A stretch of DNA of 64,000 nt from Buddleja alternifolia (taxonomy: Eukaryota; Streptophyta; Magnoliopsida; Lamiales; Scrophulariaceae). Position 1 is the first letter of the stretch. Every line of letters begins with the position of its first letter. Positions 43,948 through 54,296 of this stretch are shown here, one piece after another. The stretch is taken from positions 44,452,423 to 44,516,422 of the forward strand of contig CM033394.1 in the NCBI GenBank assembly GCA_019426215.1. The letters are read 5' to 3'. A model generated the notes under the pieces. That model was not told where the DNA came from. It saw nothing but the letters and a program-made list of their open reading frames with translations, and made no database searches. A program made the translations under genes and the position numbers.

Positions 43948-46900
43948 ATGACTGATACTGAAGAAACCTATGAAACCACCACCACTATTCCCAAATCGAC
44001 CCCCTTTCACCCCTCTCTCACTGCCCGTAATGTCCAAACCTCTTTCGGTTTTAAACTTTCTGATGTTGATTCTAACTACAAACTTTGGCAAGGCATGTTT
44101 ATGGATTTATGTCGTAGTTACTCTGTCTTTAATCATATAACTGGTCAATCTAAACTTTCTGATGAATCCGATGAATCTTGGTATTCAATTGATTCCACAA
44201 TAAAAAGATGGTTTTATTCCACTATGGATCTAAAGCTTCTTAAAAATCTCGACTTAGAATATTCTACTTCCCATGATATATGGTTTGCTATAGAGGAAAA
44301 TTTTCATAATAACAAACCCTCTCGTTCCTTGCAAATAAATGCTCGTTTTCGTAATTTCCATAAAGGAACTCTTTCAATTACACAATATTGTCAGAAGATG
44401 AAATTTTTAGACGATAGCCTCGTTGATCTTGATAGTCCCATTAATGACCAAGATTTTGTTTTTCAATTGTTACATGGTTTGCCGGAATCCTACCTTCCTC
44501 TTGTCACTGTCATCACTACTAAATCTCCCCTCCCGTCCTTCTCTGAAATACATAATTTACTATTAATCCATGAATCCCGTGAAACCCGTTACCAAAATCC
44601 GGAATCCGCTAGTGCCCTTTTTTCCCAAACATCTAATAATTATGCAAATCAAAATTCGTATCATAATAATTATCGAAATCGTGGTAGGGGTACCGGCCGA
44701 GGTCAAGGCCATCGTCTTGGGTCAAACCACGGTCAAGAGCTTGGAAATAATTTTTCATATAATTCTGCTCCACGATATAATTCTTTTTCGCAGGCCCAAT
44801 TCAGCAACTCTGGCCCGCTTGCAACCTACCCGCCCCAGCGGCCCTTTCCAAATAATTATGGGGGGCCTTCAGATTCCTTTGCCCATCAAGTAAATTGGGC
44901 TTCAACTCATCAATCTAGCCCATCTCATGGCCCACCCGCTTCGACTCATTGGGCGCCTTTATCACAGCCCACCAACACTCCTTGAACTCCAGCCCAACAA
45001 GTCACCGCCCATCTGCCTTCCGCCCAGTTTTCCAACCAGCCCGCGTCCTCTGCCCCTGGACTTCTTGGGCCGTGACCAACTGGGCCTGCATATTCTGGCA
45101 ATTCAGCCGTGCACTCAATCTCCCAGCAGCCCACTTATTTATCTTTAATTTTTCAGTCCATGTCTCTCACTCAAGCGGACGAACAATGGTATATGGACAC
45201 CGGGGCAAGCTCCCACATGACACATAATCCAGGTAACCTTTTAAATATCGTACCCAATAATGCTTCTAATTCTATTACATTTGGTAATGGTGTTGTACTT
45301 CCATCTCTTTTATTGGTAATTCCTCTCTTCCGTCTAACTCTCGTTCTTTTAATCTTCACAATGTCCTTGTGTCATCTTCTTTGGTTAAAAATCTTATTTT
45401 CGTGCGTCAATTTACTAGTGATAATTCCTGTTCGATTGAGTTTGACCCCTATGGTTTTTCTATAAAGGATCTTAGGACCGGTGATCTTCTTATCCGGAGT
45501 AACAGTGATGGCGATCTCTATCCTTTTTCTGCAACTTCATCCGCTTTCGTCTCATCTTCCACTTCTGTCGTTTTCTCCTCCACCAGTTGGCATTGTCGGC
45601 TTGCTCACCCCGGTTTCTTTGTTTTTGCTTTTCTTAATAGTGGGAAGTTTATTCAATGTAATGATACTTTTTCTAAATCCTTATACCATGCATGTCAACT
45701 TGGCAAACACAAACGCTTACCTTTTTCTAATTCTTCGTCTACTAGTTCTAGTTTATTTGATGTAGTACATTCTGATCTTTGGACATCTCCCATTTCTAGT
45801 ATTAATGGTTTCAAGTATTATATTTTATTTTTAGATGATTTCTCCCATTTTCTTTGGGTTTTTCCTTTACTACATAAATCTAATTCATATAAGGTTTTTG
45901 TTAATTTTTATTTTTTTGTTAACACTCAATTTCAAATTAAAATCAAGTCTTTTCAATGTGATCATAGTGGTGAATTTGACAATAACTTATTTCACAATTT
46001 TTTAAAAAATAATGGCATTCAATTTCATTTCTCTTACCCTCACACTTCTCAACAAAATGGTAAAGCAGAACGAACTATTCAAACTGTCAATAATATCATA
46101 CGAACTCTTCTCTTTCAAGCCACTCTTCCTCCATCCTTCTTGGTCGAAACTCTGAACATGGTTGTTCATCTTCTCAACATTTTTCCTACTACTACTCTCT
46201 CTTACAAAACTCCCTTTGAAATTCGTTATGGTTCTTTTCCCTCTTATGACCATCTCCGTGTTTTCGGCTGTCTCTGCTATCCCAATATCTCATCTACATC
46301 TCCCCATAAACTCGTTCCTCGTTCCTTGGCTTGCCTTTTTCTCGGCTATCCTTCCAATCATAAAGGTTTTGATGTCTTAACCTTCACACGAATAAAATAA
46401 TCATTTCTCATCATGTCATCTTTGATGAATTAATTTTTCCTTATTTTATTCTTCTTTCTCTCAACCTCCCCCCACAGACTCATATTCCTTTCTTTTTCCC
46501 GATGATGATCCTTCTCTTCTCCGTCACATCGCCTCCGTTGTTCCCCCGACACCTACGAGACACGTCACTGGCCCTCCTCCTGGTTTTTCGCCCGCTTCGT
46601 CCGCCACGTCATCTTTACCCTCCACCTCTCCCTCCACGTCATCTGCCCATTCACCAGACACTACGACTGCCAAGTCATCCGCCGAACCACTCCTCTCATC
46701 TTTTTCTTCGATTTCACTTCCTACTCACTCAATGGTCACTCGATCAAAATCCGGCATCACCAAACCTCATTCCCTTTTTAATCTCTCCATCAACTCTTCC
46801 ATTTCCCCTCTTCCTCGCTCTTACTCCCAAGCTCTACGTGATTCTAATTGGAAACTTGCCATGGAAGAAGAGCTTTTTGCACTTCATTCTAATGGCAAAT

Positions 46901-47170
46901 GGGATATTGTTCCGTGCCCTCCTAATGTCAATCTTGTTGGCTCCAAATGGATCTTTCCTCATAAATATCGTTCTGATGGCACTCTCGAGCGCTACAAAGC
47001 TTGTCTGGTCGCTCAAGGCTTTACTCAACAACTGGGAATCGACTATGATGATACTTTTAGTCCCGTTGTCAAACCTGCCACTATTCATATTGTTCTTAGT
47101 ATTGCTGTCTCGCTCTCTTAGCCCTTACATCAACTTGATGTCAAAATGCTTTTCTACATGGTCACCTTTC
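43948..47170 (+). pseudogene. Copia gag-pol of the Ale-like element, frameshifted and truncated
   Basis: Gag runs from ATG 43948 to a stop at 44983-44985, with a Gly/Arg-rich tail (RNRGRGTGRGQG); no zinc knuckle was seen. Protease DTGASSHMT lies near 45200 in the same frame set. A frame change near 45300-45370 leads to 45369-46400 with integrase motifs (HSDLW, CDHSGEF, SQQNGKAER). RT resumes at 46732-47121 (GSKWIFPHKY, GIDYDDTFSPVVK) and is cut before the YVDD block. Confidence 0.85.
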
Positions 47171-47371
47171 TGAAACTACAAACTAGTGCCCTTAAATTGC
47201 CACAGTCACAATGTACACGACTAATTTTGTCAATCCGTTGATTATATGACTAAAATTGAAATTTTCCCATGTATAAATTCCACATAATACATTTGGGAAA
47301 CTAGAAAAGACATAATAACAGCAAAGATTCATAGCTAAAAAAAATTATATATAGCTTGTTTCGCACAAGGT

Positions 47372-49380
47372 TCAAACTTGTTCATGAATAAAAACGATCG
47401 ATGCTTGAGGAGAAGCCCGACGAAAACGCACCAAATCTATCAACATATTCAACCTTCCTTCTGTGTTATATACACTGGGTGTAATACTCATTGTTTCAAG
47501 ACCAGGCGAACGCTCAAGTAAATACTCGATAAATTTCATTTCATGTGGCACACCCGAAACGTCACTCATCTTCACAGTTTTCAACCGATCAAGTGTGCAA
47601 TTACATAAGAAGATTTCCTCCCAATAACCCGTATCAGGATCTCCCGTTGCAGCTGGTGTATTTGAGGAACCCTGAGAAATAGAAAAAGTAAATATAAAAG
47701 GCATAATACCGGATAAAACAATTAACATTTGATATGATGAGGTTGACTCACTAAGATTTGCAGCTCTTGTAAATTTGGAGAGCAAGCAATCAGTTGAAGC
47801 ACAACAAGTACCTCTTTCAAGTCATCGAAGCTAACTTGATATAAATCAATAAACTTTAAATGGTGATAAGTAATTGCATTTCGTCCTCGCTCGATACCTA
47901 TACTTAAATACTGAAATCAAAGAGAATTACAATTCAGTGGCATCCAAATTATTTCCCATACAATGTTAAAAGACAACAAAACGGAAATTCTAGCCAGATC
48001 AGATTTGATCAAACCCTCGACGTAAAGAGTGTTTGCAAAAGATTTTGATTTCGGAGAAGTGATTAAAAGTGGGAAATAATAAGAAACAATCAAAAGTTGT
48101 TGCTGCTTGCAGACACACTGAAAAGTGGAAAAAAGCTGACGGGGAAAATTTGCAATAAAAGTGATTCACAATCAGCTTATCCACGAAAGACTGGAAAAGA
48201 TTATCCAAAACAACTTTATTTTAATTACAGGGAGTACCAAGAAACACTTTGAAGCACCCCCACACCAATTTATAGTTTATCACTATTTAGAGATTAATTT
48301 AAGAGAATCAGAATCAGAATCATAGTTTGCATACACTCCAAAATTATTTATTTTAAGCTAGAATATAAAAATCACTTAATTTTACAGTTTGAAAACAATA
48401 TTTTACACTTGCCATAGCGTACATTTTAAGGAGAGTGACAAATAATAAAGCGATCACAACAAAACTTGCTATTTGATTCGTCGGGCTCCAATAAACCGAG
48501 CCTAAGCAAGAATTTTCCGAGCAAGATAATGGAATGTTTTATCTTGTATCCTTGATTAATGAGAAACAAGATGTTTTACCTTTGTGAAGTATATATGCCC
48601 AGTTAGCCTCTCAAGGTTGGGAACACCACCGAGAAACCGATCAAAATTGCAGGTCGAGCTTTGTTCAAAGTGCTCGGCTATGTCATCTGTCATGTACATA
48701 GCAAGAGATATAGCAACCAAAAGCGGGGCATTTGCAAGACACAAATCCTTAAACTCACCTTCCAAGATCAAGTACTTGAGGTTTGGGGCACGGACAGTTA
48801 ACTCTAAGCTATCAAAGTACGACAACGTCAAACTCTCGAGGAGAGGGCAACTGGAAATGAGACATTCAATGTCATCAGGGGGAATCAACACTTGTTGAAG
48901 ACTAAGTTGTTTCAAGCAAAAAAACCCTTTAAAGTTTGGCGGAGGGTCCAATTCACAACGAATAAGCTCTAAACGTGTCAACTTCTTACAATCAAAAACA
49001 CAAGACGGCGCCCTAAACCACTCGCCTTCCCCTAATTCAAGAACTAGCTCTTTGACATCTTTTCGTGAAATAAATAGTAGCCATTGATCAACATCAGGGG
49101 AGCTATGCAAATACGAAGTAGACAAAGAGAACTTGTGAATGGGTCCATTGTGAAGAAACAAAAACCGGGTTATGAAATTGGCGACTTTGTCCTCAACAAG
49201 GGGTCCGTCGTTGCATTGGGTCACACTCCTGTCATCAAAGACAAGATGAGTGAGTGAAGCCCATTTGTACCTCCACCTGCTTGATAAAATGCTTGTTCTA
49301 ACAGCATCCCTAATTGAAAGCTTTGTGAGTATGGTCTCTATAATGCTTTGAGGCAGTTCACTTATCAAATCATCTCCCAT
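47372..49380 (-). CDS. F-box/LRR/FBD protein, At1g13570-like (three exons, 419 aa)
   Basis: Exons 48580-49380, 47752-47910 and 47372-47671 have GT-AG junctions that all fall between codons. The start is the ATG at 49380 (MGDDLISELPQ); the open frame reaches a little further up, but only to a TTG codon. The N-terminal F-box is ISELPQSIIETILTKLSIRD followed by SSRWRYKW; the middle (about 90-300) has leucine-rich repeats such as CPLLESLTLSYFD and APNLKYLIL; the C-terminal 60 residues carry the FBD block (MKFIEYLLERSPGLETMSI). Length agrees with the family, about 415 residues. By family it should be a substrate receptor of an SCF ubiquitin ligase, the F-box binding SKP1/ASK and the repeats the target; the target is unknown. 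All key blocks are intact. Confidence 0.93.
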
Positions 49381-50439
49381 TTGGAATCCTAATTTAACTA
49401 ACAATCCCTGTTAGGCAATTCATCAAACATATTATAAGCATCTTCGAAAACCATAAAATGTTACATTATAAGAGCACGTACCCCAAATTTTGCAGAGAAA
49501 AGTAAAAATTGAACAAATCCCATGATAAGTTTGTCTTTAAATCATATATATATTACAAGAATACGCAGAAAAAATTAAGAAAATAATTAATTGTCCGAAG
49601 CTTTTACCTATGAAAGACTCCAACTCAGTGGGCAAGAAAACCATCTATATTCAATAATTTTATACTGACTTAGGATAAATTATACATATATATATATATA
49701 TATATATAATCCAATTATCCTGTAATTTTCTCAACTTCCTGAGCAACTCGATAGACCAATGACGAACACTTCACAACCCTATCGTAAATATGTTCAATAA
49801 ATCACACGATAACTTTATAAAATTCTAACATATATCGAACGTATACGAAAGAGTTGAGGGGAAAAAGATGCTCTTGAAACAAAGTGGAGCCTACAAAACA
49901 TAGAAATCAGAGGAACAATTACTATTAAAATTACCTTAAAAACGTTGTTAATTGGGGAAGTATTCCAATGCGGGGGAAATCTATGTTGAGACTCGCCACA
50001 CACAAGAGAATACCCGATCGATCATTAGACTCGTTCTGTCATAGAATTATCCGAGTATTGATAACAAGTTTAATGATATATCATTTTCTATTTCAAATAG
50101 TTTTATTTAGGTAAATTTACTGAAATAACCATTTAAATTATAAAAAATTACACAATTCTCTTCTCATGTAATGTATAATTATCCAATTACTCCATTTTTA
50201 TTTTTGAAAGTATATTTAAAAAAACACCTCATGGAGGACACTTCTTATAATTACCACCACTTATATTTAAAAATTCTTATAATTTAACCCCTTGAAACCT
50301 TACACTTAGGCACATGTGTGGCGTGTAGGTATTTTCAAAAACATGAGGGATTTTTTGGCTATTACAAATTATGAGAGGGTTATGTCCCTAATTATCCCCT
50401 TAAATTAAGGTCGGTGGTCAAATATCAACTAATTCAAAT
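49381..50439. other. Upstream region of the F-box gene
   Basis: AT-rich with a (TA)n tract at about 49685-49708. It presumably contains the promoter and 5' untranslated region of the F-box gene; no other coding signal. Confidence 0.5.
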
Positions 50440-51092
50440 TGTTAGGTATTTGTCCACAATAATAAATAAACAAGTAAAATGGTAGGTGGCCATCAAAGTT
50501 GAAATACAAAAGTAAAATGGTAGGTGGCCATCAAAGTTGAATTTCTTCAACCAACTTGTTTTAAACGGTGGGAATTTCAACCAATGGGAGGAGTTTTGGT
50601 AGGTGGAAATTGTGCTATAAATAGCAGCCTTCAATTGCTCATTTGATCCATCCCAAACCGAGAGAAAACCATAGAGAGCAAAGTGTGTGTAGTGTAGTAT
50701 ATATTAGGAAAAGTGTAGTGTATATTAGGGAAAACAATTTGTGGTAGATACAAATTGTACTACACGGGAAACACTTGTGGGGTTTTTCTTTCGGGGCAAT
50801 ACAAAGGGGGGTTGAGAGTAGTGTTCTATATAACTTTGAGAGTGGTTGTACAAGAGTGATTTTCTTGAGTTTGTTTATAAACTCAAGTGTGTATTTTTTG
50901 TACCGGTAAATTTCTCTCATAGTGGAAGAACGGAAACTCTCGTGGACGTAGGCGGATTTTGCCGAACCACGTAAATCTTGTGTGCATTATAGTTATATTC
51001 TTCGGGTATTATTTTGTCATTAACTTGTTGGTGGGACTTGCCGAATCTTAATAAGTTAAATCTCGGGCCCAAAACTTCCGCTGCGCCCAACA
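50440..51092 (+). repeat. 5' LTR of GAG-protease element copy 2
   Basis: 653 bp. A TATA-like CTATAAATAGCAGCC sits near 50613-50627. A directly repeated unit of about 55 bp (AAATGGTAGGTGGCCATCAA) occurs at 50476-50540. Confidence 0.92.
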
Positions 51093-51147
51093 AGTGGTAT
51101 CAGAGCCATTTGGTTAAGGGTTGATAAATCGAGATTTATTTATTAAG

Positions 51148-52467
51148 ATGAAGGGCACGTCGAGGTCAAATACATTTACGGTGCAACAATTTGATGGCAA
51201 AGGGAATTTCACGCTTTGGCAGAGAAGGGTGAAAGACCTCCTAATTCAACATGGCTTGGCACTAGTGTTGAAGGGAGAGGAGGCGAAGCCGAAGGATATG
51301 GAAGATGCACAGTGGAAAGATTTGGAGTCGCGCTGTGTTAGCACGATTCGACTTTGTATTGCGGACAACATTAATAATGTTGTGGATGATGATTCTGAAG
51401 ATTCGGCACCAAAGTTGTGGGCAAAGTTGGAGAATTTGTATCTCGGGAAATCTTTGTCTACAAAATTGCATCTGAAGCGGCAACTCTATAGGCTGAAGAT
51501 GCTGAAGGGTAATAGTCTGATGGATCACATGAACCAGTTTAACGGACTGGTGGACCAACTTCGAAAAGTTGGGGTTAAGGTCGAGGAAGAAGATAAAGCC
51601 CTTTTAGTTCTTACCTCGCTCCCGGATTCATATGATAGTCTAGTGACGACGTTGCTATACGGGAAAGATACACTAGACTTGGAGTATGTGAGTGCGTCAT
51701 TTTTGTCTCACGAAAAACAAAGGAAGGCAAACCAGGAGGTGGGACATGAGTCTGTGCTGTTTACTCGGAGAATGAATCGGTACGGGAGGTCATCTGGTGG
51801 TGAATCTGCGAGCAGCAGGTCAGATTCAAAGGCTAGGGGGAAGGGCATGAGGTGCTACCATTGCCACGAGGATGGCCATTATAAATGGAATTGTTCTAAT
51901 AGAGCGAGGGACAATGTTAGTCATAATGGTGGTGGTGGTGATGTTGTAGTGGCATACGATGGAGATGTCTTCACAGTCTCTACTCGTATGGATACTTCGT
52001 CTCGGGATGGATGGATTTTAGATTCTGGATGTGTAATGCATGTATGCTCCATAAAGGATTGTTTTGATTTGCTCCAAGAAAAGAGGGCAGGTACTTTGTC
52101 CTCGGGTGATGGTTCTACTTGTAAAATCATGGGTACGGGAGTGGTGAAAATCAAAATGTTTGATGGAGTAGATCGTACTTTGGGTGGTGTGGCATATGTC
52201 CCAAAGATGCGAAGGAATCTAATTTCCATGAGCCAATTGGACTCCGAGGGCTGTGAATATTCAGTTGGAGGTGGAGTCCTGAAAGTCACACTTGGCGGGG
52301 AGGTCCTAATGAAAGGAGAGAAGTATGAAAGCTTGTATCGTCTGGTGACCTCAAAGGATAACTGGAAGTGGAGCGCGCCGGAAAACTTCCAGGGTACAGA
52401 CGGATGTGAAGGAAATCCTGCTGGGCGAGAAGATGGGTCGAGGTCGTCCCTCTCGGCAGTCGACTAG
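51148..52467 (+). CDS. Intact GAG-protease polyprotein of a short Copia element (439 aa)
   Basis: The first ATG after the primer site is at 51148; the open frame extends upstream only to a TTG. Gag has the Tnt1-type N-terminus (VQQFDGKGNFTLWQRRVKDLL) split here only by reading convention, a LYLGKSLSTKLHLKRQLY block, and a CCHC knuckle CYHCHEDGHYKWNC near residue 240. The aspartic protease has WILDSGC, with Asp-Ser-Gly intact. The frame continues through the protease's NLISMSQLDSEG region and stops at 52465-52467 with a tail of about 35 residues after YESLYRL, the point where the GAG-pre-integrase domain would begin in a full element. It has no integrase, RT or RNase H. Such a protein could make and mature particles; reverse transcription would need a partner element. 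Confidence 0.9.
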   Translation: MKGTSRSNTFTVQQFDGKGNFTLWQRRVKDLLIQHGLALVLKGEEAKPKDMEDAQWKDLESRCVSTIRLCIADNINNVVDDDSEDSAPKLWAKLENLYLGKSLSTKLHLKRQLYRLKMLKGNSLMDHMNQFNGLVDQLRKVGVKVEEEDKALLVLTSLPDSYDSLVTTLLYGKDTLDLEYVSASFLSHEKQRKANQEVGHESVLFTRRMNRYGRSSGGESASSRSDSKARGKGMRCYHCHEDGHYKWNCSNRARDNVSHNGGGGDVVVAYDGDVFTVSTRMDTSSRDGWILDSGCVMHVCSIKDCFDLLQEKRAGTLSSGDGSTCKIMGTGVVKIKMFDGVDRTLGGVAYVPKMRRNLISMSQLDSEGCEYSVGGGVLKVTLGGEVLMKGEKYESLYRLVTSKDNWKWSAPENFQGTDGCEGNPAGREDGSRSSLSAVD

Positions 52468-52619
52468 TGGTGTTGATTGGGCTGCATGTGTGCATTGGCC
52501 GGTTTTGAATCAGGTGGAGTTAGGACCTTACTGATTCGGCATGTGCAGCAGAATTGATTAATGGCCAATGGAATTCCGTAATTTGGTTTGCGGGGAATTA
52601 TTATTGTGGAGGTGGAGAT

Positions 52620-53272
52620 TGTTAGGTATTTGTCCACAATAATAAATAAACAAATAAAATGGTAGGTGGCCATCAAAGTTGAAATACAAAAGTAAAATGG
52701 TAGGTGGCCATCAAAGTTGAATTTCTTCAACCAACTTGTTTTGAACGGTGGGAATTTCAACCAATGGGAGGAGTTTTGGTAAGTGGAAATTGTGCTATAA
52801 ATAGCAGCCTTCCATTGCTCATTTGATCCATCCCAAACCGAGAGAAAAACATAGAGAGCAAAGTGTGTGTAGTGTAGTATATACTAGGAAAAGTGTAGTG
52901 TATACTAGGAAAAACAATTTGTGGTAGATACAAATTGTACTACACGGGAAACACTTGTGGGGTTTTTCTTTCGGGGCAATACAAAGGGGGGTTGAGAGTA
53001 GTGTTCTATATAACTTTGAGAGTGGTTGTACAAGAGTGATTTTCTTGAGTTTGTCTATAAACTCAAGTGTGTATTTTTTGTACCGGTAAATTTCTCTCAT
53101 AGTGGAAGAACGGAAACTCTCGTGGACGTAGGCGGATTTTGCCGAACCACGTAAATCTTGTATGCATTATAGTTATATTCTTCGGGTATTATTTTGTCAT
53201 TAACTTGTTGGTGGGACTTGCCGAATCTTAATAAGTTAAATCTCGGACCCAAAACTTCCGCTGCGCCCAACA
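52620..53272 (+). repeat. 3' LTR of GAG-protease element copy 2
   Basis: 653 bp, same ends as the left LTR with roughly 1.7% difference by eye. Confidence 0.92.
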
Positions 53273-53277
53273 CAAAT

Positions 53278-54296
53278 CTTACTTATGTTCCACTTTCATT
53301 CATCAAGTATAAAATGCGCTCCATTGTCTTTCAACTTTAAAGTCATCTCACTTTATTTCTTAAAGCCACAATTTGGTTGAAAATATTTTTTTCCAATTTT
53401 GTCCCTGTATGTAGGGATATGTCATTCAAATGAGTGAATATTTTGTCAATTTCGACTGAAATTTGTGACTTCAAGAACTGTAGTGCAACAATTTTGTGAA
53501 TTGAATGACTAATTGAATGCATTGTAGGTTTGAGGGACTAAAGTGGGACAAAATTAAAATTTGAGGGACCTCTAATGAATTTTATGTATTCGTCGAACAC
53601 CACGTACATAGTGATTGCAAGTCACAATTGTGTAATGACTTGGGAAAGCCCTATCAACCAGGCTATTTGTTATTAATTGGAAAAACATATAGAATTTACT
53701 CAATCATCATTTGCAATTAAAATTCTTACATAATTAAACGTTCGGCATGTCTTGTTTTTTTTAGATTCATCCACTAATGAAATCATAAATACAATTAAGT
53801 TGTGGCAAATAAAAGTATAAACAATGTTAATTGACATAATTGGCATTAAAAATTAAATTATCATAGAGATATATATTAATCATACAAAAATTCCAAAAAA
53901 AATAAATAAAGGAGATTATTACTCTTGTAATAGCATATAGATATAGATGGATAGATACATGCTTTCTTCTGTGGGAGATAAGAACAAAAAACCATCTCAC
54001 ACAGGCAGAAAACTGCAAAAAAATCCCCATGTTTTTATCTCCTCAGTCACTTTCAGCTTACAACTCATGAAGAAAAAAATGCAATAAATTCTAAAAACCC
54101 AATAAGAACTACAAAATTTTATGAATTACACCCTTCACTTGCAGCAAAAAAAAAAAAAAAACTCAAAAGGCACAGATCAGTAATGTATCCATGCACAGTC
54201 TATATTTCTCGATCGGAAGGGCGGAGGGTAGGTCCGAATAAGCTAAAACCTATGAAGCGACAAGAGAAACTAAGATTTACATGTCAAATAGTGAAC
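53278..54296. other. Non-coding region between the LTR element and the TTM gene
   Basis: AT-rich. The right end is presumably the 3' untranslated region of the TTM gene. A poly(A) run lies at about 54147-54162. No gene found. Confidence 0.5.

Larger units (their letters stand above)
43459..47180 (+). mobile_element. Copia element (Ale/Retrofit-like), 3' part missing
   Basis: A short 158-bp LTR (43459-43616; TGTTAAGC to TATAACA) is followed directly by TGGTATCAGCC. Gag, protease, integrase and the first part of RT follow. The sequence stops matching Copia at about 47170-47180, so the rest of RT, RNase H and the 3' LTR are gone. The left LTR starts inside the LTR of the minus-strand element. 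The short LTR and gag type suggest the Ale lineage; this is an inference. Confidence 0.82.
50440..53272 (+). mobile_element. GAG-protease-only Copia element, copy 2 (intact frame, 2833 bp)
   Basis: LTRs are 50440-51092 and 52620-53272, both 653 bp, starting TGTTAGGTATTTG and ending GCGCCCAACA, with about a dozen differences by eye, mostly transitions. The target duplication CAAAT (50435-50439, 53273-53277) is perfect. The primer site TGGTATCAGAGCC begins at 51095 and the tract GGAGGTGGAGAT precedes the right LTR. The interior is about 1.5 kb and codes only for gag and protease. Compared with copy 1, the U3 parts differ but the R-U5 part (GGAAACTCTCGTGGACGTAG) is shared. Confidence 0.94.

Noticed and set aside
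46502..47173. Open frame of 223 codons, Pro/Leu/Ser-rich
   Set aside because: It is a shifted frame over the Copia linker and RT; the RT motifs are in the frame 46732-47121.
48584..48898. Open frame of 104 codons on the plus strand
   Set aside because: Antisense to exon 1 of the F-box gene; explained by codon bias of the true frame.
49378..49404. Upstream extension of the F-box protein to 49404
   Set aside because: The codon at 49404 is TTG; the first ATG in frame is at 49380 and begins the conserved N-terminus.
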